Of a DNA stretch of 64,000 nucleotides, positions 60,363 to 64,000 are shown piece by piece. The position numbers and the translations under genes are program-made. Below the pieces are notes generated by a model, which worked only from the letters and a program-made list of their open reading frames with translations, did not search any database and was not told the origin of the DNA. Each line of letters starts with the position of its first letter. The first letter of the stretch is position 1. Source of the stretch: Hyphomicrobium sp. (GTDB taxonomy: Bacteria; Pseudomonadota; Alphaproteobacteria; Rhizobiales; Hyphomicrobiaceae); the NCBI GenBank assembly GCA_025351425.1, contig JANXVY010000034.1, positions 39,048-103,047 on the forward strand, in the 5' to 3' direction.

Positions 60363-61301
60363 ATGCGCATCGTCGTTCACGGCCAGGAAGCGTTCGGCAA
60401 AGCCGTTCTGGAAAAGCTGCTTGAGCGCGGAGAAAACGTCGTCGCGGTGTTTTCCGCCCCCGACAAGGAAGGCAAGGCGCGCGATCCGTTGGCGGCATAC
60501 GCTGAGGAAAAGGGGCTGCCGTTGCACCAGCCCAAGTCGTGGAAGACGCCTGAAGCGCTCGAACTGATCAAATCGCATCAGCCAGATTTGTGCGTGATGG
60601 CCTACGTGCTGCTGTTCGTGCCGCAGCCGGTGATCACGGCGCCGACGTTTGGTTCGATCCAGTATCACCCGTCGCTGCTGCCGATGCACCGGGGCCCCTC
60701 GTCGATCAACTGGCCGATCGCCATGGGCGCACCCAAGACCGGGCTGACGATTTTCTACCCCAACGACGGTTTGGACGAAGGCGATATTCTGCTGCAGAAG
60801 TCCTGCGATATCGGCCCAGATGAAACCATCGGCGATGTCTATTTCAAGAAGCTGTTCCCGATGGGCGTCGAGGCCATGATGGAATCCGTCGACCTGGTGC
60901 GGGCAGGCAAGGCCCCCCGCATCGTGCAGGACCTCTCGCAAGGGTCTTATGAAAGCTGGTTCAAGAAGGATCTGGCTCAGCTCGATTGGGCCAAGCCCGC
61001 CGGTGAGGTCTACAACACGATCCGCGCCGCAAACCCCGCGCCGGGCGCCTGGGGCACGATCAAGGGCGCGAAGGTGGACATCTACGACAGCGCGCTGAGC
61101 GAGGGGGCGGGGGCGCCGGGAGAAGTGCTGAGCGTGTCAGTGGATGGGATGAAGGTTGCGGCCAACGGCGGCGCGGTGCTGGTCAAGCGCGTGCGGGCCG
61201 CCGGCGGGCAGAAGATCGCGGCGGCAGAGTTTGCCGTCAGCGCCGGGATTGCGCCCGGGGATCGCTTCGACGCCTTCACGCCGCCGGCACCGAAAGCGTG
61301 A
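60363..61301 (+). CDS. Stand-alone formyl-tetrahydrofolate hydrolase/formyltransferase-like protein (ALDH1L1 N-domain-like)
   Basis: A 312-residue formyltransferase-fold protein. SIQYHPSLLPMHRGPSSINW carries catalytic His102, and Asp138 lies in GLDEGDILLQ. These are 36 residues apart, as His106 and Asp142 are in ALDH1L1. Methionyl-tRNA formyltransferase has Asn-x-His here; this protein has Gln100, and ALDH1L1 has Ile, so it is probably not Fmt. The C-terminal Fmt_C-like region (LDWAKPAGEVYNTIRAANPAPGAW) also tracks ALDH1L1. It should act on 10-formyl-tetrahydrofolate or another formyl donor. It ends the plus-strand cluster with the lyase and CoA-transferase, and a terminator follows. Confidence 0.85.
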   Translation: MRIVVHGQEAFGKAVLEKLLERGENVVAVFSAPDKEGKARDPLAAYAEEKGLPLHQPKSWKTPEALELIKSHQPDLCVMAYVLLFVPQPVITAPTFGSIQYHPSLLPMHRGPSSINWPIAMGAPKTGLTIFYPNDGLDEGDILLQKSCDIGPDETIGDVYFKKLFPMGVEAMMESVDLVRAGKAPRIVQDLSQGSYESWFKKDLAQLDWAKPAGEVYNTIRAANPAPGAWGTIKGAKVDIYDSALSEGAGAPGEVLSVSVDGMKVAANGGAVLVKRVRAAGGQKIAAAEFAVSAGIAPGDRFDAFTPPAPKA

Positions 61302-61326
61302 GGCTCAACACTCACTCTTGAAACGC

Positions 61327-61362
61327 AAAAAGGGCGCGTCCGAAGCGGACAGCGCCCTTTTT
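61327..61362. terminator. Bidirectional rho-independent terminator
   Basis: AAAAAGGGCGC and GCGCCCTTTTT form a strong stem (with an inner GTCCG/CGGAC extension), with T runs on both strands. It lies between the convergent formyltransferase gene (ending 61301) and the small gene (ending 61386) and can terminate both. Confidence 0.93.
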
Positions 61363-61385
61363 CGTGTGATCGTCAGTGGAGCCGA

Positions 61386-61520
61386 TTAGAGGCCGCGGGC
61401 GCCGTCAGCCCAGGTTGACGACGACTTGTTGAGCGAACGGCCGAACCAGCTGATGAAACGGCTGAGCAGCGAAGCCTTGTCAGCTGAGAGGTGAGCAGCG
61501 TTAAAGGTGGCGGTGGCCAT
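61386..61520 (-). CDS. 44-residue small protein, convergent to the formyl cluster
   Basis: A short frame with AGGAG seven bases before the ATG and a strong terminator after the stop, so it has a complete expression unit. The product begins MATATFNAAHLSADKASLLS, continues RFISWFGRSLNKS and ends in TWADGARGL. The centre would form an amphipathic basic helix with aromatic residues on one face. It has no signal peptide and no recognised family. A motif upstream (61542-61563) resembles the palindrome at the GntR gene, so it may belong to the same regulon as the formyl-CoA cluster. Confidence 0.75.
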   Translation of the reverse strand: MATATFNAAHLSADKASLLSRFISWFGRSLNKSSSTWADGARGL

Positions 61521-61541
61521 TGGTGTTCTCCTGGATGTTTT

Positions 61542-61563
61542 GGCGTATGGTATTCTGTATGCC
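61542..61563. promoter_or_regulatory. Imperfect palindrome upstream of the 44-residue gene, candidate GntR operator
   Basis: Half-sites GGCGTAT (61542-61548) and GTATGCC (61557-61563) flank an eight-base spacer. The right half is followed by AGT, giving the same GTATGCCAGT as at 56247-56256. It lies 22 to 43 bases upstream of the small gene, in promoter position. Spacing between half-sites differs from the site at the GntR gene. Confidence 0.4.
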
Positions 61564-61764
61564 AGTTACTGAAGCAGGAGATATTGCTTTGCACATTATT
61601 CCAAAAGAGCCGGTTTTGCTGGGCTGCTACGCGTTTGCTGCAGAGCAGCAATTGTCGCAGGGCGGCGCGCGGTCCCGCTCCTGAGCATCGTTTAATATCG
61701 CAGACTACGGAGTGGCGGCGCGCGGGGTTGGTGGGGCAGCCGCGCGCAAAGCGAAGGCGAAAAT

Positions 61765-61797
61765 ATACCGACGGTCAGAAGTTCTGGCCTTCGGTAT
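61765..61797. repeat. 33-base near-perfect inverted repeat in the intergenic stretch
   Basis: ATACCGACGGTCAGAA pairs with TTCTGGCCTTCGGTAT around a single base, with two mismatches, one of which would be a G-U wobble in RNA. No T run follows directly. It may be a hairpin of a non-coding transcript or a protein-binding site. No gene lies within 200 bases on either side. Confidence 0.5.
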
Positions 61798-61877
61798 GAG
61801 TTGTTGCTTTTATTGCATTGTCTTCGACGAACCGGTATCTGGCTTGGCCGGGAAATGCTCTCGTCGTTTAGGGTGAT

Positions 61878-62138
61878 AAAAGACTGAGGGTTGGGAACTG
61901 TGCTCCCGAGCGGGGGCGGGTGGCAACCTGCTCACGCGGCGCGAAAAGGCACGTATGGTGCCGGCGTGAGGCCACCGAGGCGCGAAAGTGAAGGCCAGGG
62001 CACGGGTGCCCTGGACCCCCGCCTCACGTGAAGGCAGCCTGACGGGAAACGTCATGAAAGAGGGTCATCAAAAGACTGAGGGTTCGGAAGCTGTGCTCCC
62101 GAGCGGGGGCGGGAGGCAACCTGCTCACGCGGCGCGAA
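61878..62138. repeat. Direct repeat of 68-69 bases in a 648-base gene-free stretch
   Basis: Copy 1 (61878-61945) and copy 2 (62070-62138) both run from AAAAGACTGAGGGTT to CTGCTCACGCGGCGCGAA. They share GTGCTCCCGAGCGGGGGCGG, with a one-base insertion and a few substitutions. Their starts are 192 bases apart. They flank the palindromic repeat at 61986-62023. Between 61521 and 62168 I see no convincing coding frame; the stretch holds the candidate operator, the hairpin at 61765 and these repeats. Confidence 0.8.
61986..62023. repeat. REP-like palindrome, copy 2
   Basis: AAGTGAAGG is followed by CCAGGGCACGGGTGCCCTGG (61995-62014), differing by one central base from the copy at 20327-20346. The flank AAGTGAAGG is identical in both. 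Confidence 0.75.
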
Positions 62139-62168
62139 CATCGACGCGTGCCGGGAACGTAAAGGCGC

Positions 62169-63512
62169 TCAGCCCTCGGCCTTGAGGAATTTCTCGAGCC
62201 AGTGGATGTCGTAGACGCCGTTGACGATATCGGGCTGGCGGATCAATTCGTTGAACAGCGGGATCGTCGTTTCGATGCCGTCGATGACGAATTCAGACAG
62301 CGCGCGCCGCAGCCGCATCAGGCACTCGTTGCGGGTCTTGCCGTGGACGATGAGCTTGCCGATGAGGCTGTCGTAATAGGGCGGAATCCGGTAGCCCTGG
62401 TAGACGCCGCTGTCGACGCGCACGCCGAGGCCGCCGGGTGGGTGCCAGTAGGTGATCTGGCCAGGCGAGGGACGGAAGGTGCGGGCGTTTTCCGCGTTGA
62501 TGCGGCATTCGATGGCATGGCCCGAGAACGTGATGTCCTCCTGGCGCATGGACAGCGACCCGCCGGCGGCGACGCGGATTTGTTCGAGCACGAGGTCGTA
62601 TCCGGTGACCGCCTCGGTGACGGGGTGCTCGACCTGCAAGCGCGTGTTCATCTCGATGAAATAGAACTCGCCGTCCTCGTAGAGAAACTCGATCGTGCCC
62701 GCGCCGCGATATTTGAGCTTGCGCATGGCGTCCGCGCAGGTCTCGCCGATCTTGAGCCGTTGGGCGGCGTTGAGCGCGGGGGAGGGCGCCTCTTCCAGCA
62801 CCTTCTGGTGACGCCGTTGCAGCGAGCAGTCGCGCTCGCCCAGATGCACGGCATCGCCCTTGCCATCGCCGAAAACTTGAATCTCGATATGGCGCGGCTT
62901 CTGGAGATATTTCTCGATGTAGACTTCGTCGTTGCCGAACGCGGCCTTGGCTTCGGTCTTGGCGGTCATGAGGGCAAGGCCCATTTCGGCCGCGGAGTTC
63001 GCAACCTTCATGCCGCGCCCGCCACCGCCGGCGGCGGCCTTCACCAGCACAGGGAAGCCCATCTTGGCGGCGACCTCAAGGGCTTGCTTCTCGGACGTGA
63101 CGGCGCCGTCGGAGCCTGGCACGCAAGGGATGCCGAGCCGCCTTGCGGTATCCTTGGCGGCGATCTTGTCGCCCATGATGCGGATGTGTTCCGAGGTCGG
63201 CCCGATGAACGTCAGATTGTGTTCTTCGAGGATTTCGGCGAAGCGCGCGTTTTCCGACAGGAAGCCGTAGCCGGGATGCACGGCGTCTGCGCCCGTGATC
63301 TCGCAGGCAGCCAGCAGGCGGGGAATATTGAGATAGCTTTCGGAGGCGGGCGGCGGGCCGATGCAGACGCTGTCGTCGGCAAGGCGAACGTGCATGGCCT
63401 CGGCGTCGGCTGTGGAGTGCACGGCGACGGTCGCGATGCCGAGCTCCTTGCAGGCGCGCTGGATGCGGAGGGCGATCTCGCCGCGGTTGGCGATCAGGAC
63501 TTTATCGAACAT
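62169..63512 (-). CDS. accC: Acetyl-CoA carboxylase, biotin carboxylase subunit
   Basis: A 447-residue ATP-grasp enzyme that carboxylates biotin on AccB, the first step of fatty acid synthesis. Signature stretches are FDKVLIANRGEIALRIQRAC, the glycine-rich ATP loop KAAAGGGGRGMKVA, EKYLQKPRHIEIQVFGD, ERDCSLQRRHQKVLEEAPSP and FIEMNTRLQVEHPVTE with the catalytic Glu/Arg. Length matches E. coli AccC (449). It follows accB by 19 bases. Repeats lie downstream. Confidence 0.97.
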   Translation of the reverse strand: MFDKVLIANRGEIALRIQRACKELGIATVAVHSTADAEAMHVRLADDSVCIGPPPASESYLNIPRLLAACEITGADAVHPGYGFLSENARFAEILEEHNLTFIGPTSEHIRIMGDKIAAKDTARRLGIPCVPGSDGAVTSEKQALEVAAKMGFPVLVKAAAGGGGRGMKVANSAAEMGLALMTAKTEAKAAFGNDEVYIEKYLQKPRHIEIQVFGDGKGDAVHLGERDCSLQRRHQKVLEEAPSPALNAAQRLKIGETCADAMRKLKYRGAGTIEFLYEDGEFYFIEMNTRLQVEHPVTEAVTGYDLVLEQIRVAAGGSLSMRQEDITFSGHAIECRINAENARTFRPSPGQITYWHPPGGLGVRVDSGVYQGYRIPPYYDSLIGKLIVHGKTRNECLMRLRRALSEFVIDGIETTIPLFNELIRQPDIVNGVYDIHWLEKFLKAEG

Positions 63513-63531
63513 GTGAGCTTATCCCAGCCGC

Positions 63532-63993
63532 CTACTCGATGATCATGAGCGGCTCGCCGAACTCGACGGGATGCCCATTGTCGACCAGAATCGCGGTCAC
63601 CGTGCCCGAACGCGGAGCCGGGATCTGGTTCATGGTCTTCATGGCTTCGATGATGAGCAGCGGATCGCCCGCGTTCACCCGCGAGCCGATTTCAACAAAG
63701 CTCGGCGCGCCGGGCTCCGGCGACCGGTAGCACGTGCCCACCATCGGCGATTTGACCGCGCCGGGATGCTTGGCTGGATCGGCGGCAGCCTGGTCCGCAG
63801 CCGCGGCGGCAGGCGCCCCGGCGTGCGATGCGGGAGCGGCAGCCGTCACATGCAGCGTGCGGGCGACGCGCACCTTGAGGCCCGCTTTCTCGATCTCGAT
63901 TTCGCTGAGGCCGGTCTCGTTGAGCAACGCCGCCAGATCGCGGATCAGTTGCTGTTCCGCCGTTCCCTTGTCGCCTGCATCCTTACCTGCCAT
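63532..63993 (-). CDS. accB: Acetyl-CoA carboxylase, biotin carboxyl carrier protein
   Basis: A 153-residue carrier with an N-terminal helical region ([30 protein letters not shown]), an Ala/Pro-rich flexible linker and a C-terminal biotinyl domain ([27 protein letters not shown]). Biotin is attached to Lys119 in EAMKTMN. The usual motif is EAMKLMN, so Thr replaces Leu. The ATG at 63993 is only seven bases from the window edge, so upstream signals are not visible. It forms the accBC operon. Confidence 0.96.
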   Translation of the reverse strand: MAGKDAGDKGTAEQQLIRDLAALLNETGLSEIEIEKAGLKVRVARTLHVTAAAPASHAGAPAAAAADQAAADPAKHPGAVKSPMVGTCYRSPEPGAPSFVEIGSRVNAGDPLLIIEAMKTMNQIPAPRSGTVTAILVDNGHPVEFGEPLMIIE

Positions 63994-64000
63994 GCCGGTT

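Noticed and set aside
58920..60941. Minus-strand open frame of 673 codons opposite the Frc-like and formyltransferase genes
   Set aside because: It spans two genes and the repeat between them, is His/Arg/Asp-rich and has no family features; it is an antisense shadow.
60363..61301. Calling the formyltransferase-fold protein Fmt
   Set aside because: The Asn-x-His motif has Gln in place of Asn, there is no adjacent def gene, and the C-terminal half follows the ALDH1L1 hydrolase domain.
1..64000. CRISPR arrays, prophage or insertion sequences
   Set aside because: No regularly spaced repeat-spacer series, integrase, transposase or phage structural genes were seen; the repeats present are short intergenic palindromes and one pair of direct repeats.

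Overview
The window is GC-rich chromosomal DNA from an alphaproteobacterium, most likely a Hyphomicrobiales member. The evidence is the gene content: DUF1150 next to Hsp20, DUF3126, DUF6455, a DUF4167-like protein, sdhE divergent from recG, and a complete ccoNOQP-GHIS locus. Intergenic GC-rich palindromes of the kind common in that order are also present. This placement is inference, since no rRNA or other phylogenetic marker is present. Coding density is high and both strands are used. I see no prophage, insertion sequence or CRISPR array.

Layout: (1) 0-4.5 kb, a minus-strand fatty-acid beta-oxidation operon: MerR regulator, thiolase, FadN-like dehydrogenase/hydratase and an acyl-CoA dehydrogenase cut by the left edge. 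(2) 4.7-12 kb, ettA, tRNA-Arg(UCU), a MacAB/LolD-like ABC export operon ending in a c-type cytochrome, and an APH/P-loop kinase fusion. (3) 12-20.3 kb, the cbb3 high-affinity terminal oxidase (ccoNOQP) with its copper/assembly genes (ccoGHIS), preceded by an FNR/FixK-type box. (4) 20.4-41 kb, a low-oxygen/stress island: MgtA, two tandem-USP proteins, Hsp20, phasin, PHA synthase, a PatZ-like acyl-CoA synthetase/acetyltransferase, BON-domain protein, thioredoxin-fold protein, PPK2, a Crp/Fnr-family regulator without an FeS-type cysteine cluster, an OmpR-type response regulator and a PAS hybrid kinase. Seven further FNR/FixK-like boxes, five with intact TTGA-N6-TCAA cores and two with one mismatch, lie upstream of genes in this stretch. 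A local regulon controlled by the encoded Crp/Fnr protein is the simplest reading. (5) 41-56 kb, housekeeping genes: mfd, sdhE, recG, a secreted coiled-coil protein, an SDR, queG, GST, uppP, a DUF433/DUF5615 pair, Hsp20-DUF1150 under a sigma32-like promoter and a ROSE-like RNA thermometer, cysE, DUF3126 and a gamma-carbonic-anhydrase-like protein. (6) 56-61.5 kb, a GntR-regulated one-carbon/acyl-CoA cluster: a ThDP lyase resembling 2-hydroxyacyl-CoA lyase, a formyl-CoA CoA-transferase (Frc-like), a stand-alone protein resembling the 10-formyl-tetrahydrofolate hydrolase domain of ALDH1L1, and a convergent 44-codon gene whose promoter region shares a motif with that of the GntR gene. (7) 61.5-64 kb, a repeat-rich intergenic stretch, then accC and accB.

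The most interesting item is region 6. The three enzymes could form an ATP-independent cycle in which a 2-hydroxyacyl-CoA is cleaved to an aldehyde or ketone plus formyl-CoA, the CoA is passed to a new hydroxyacid, and formyl groups are handled through folate. This is a hypothesis. The sequence shows the families, their key residues and their co-location; it does not show the substrate.
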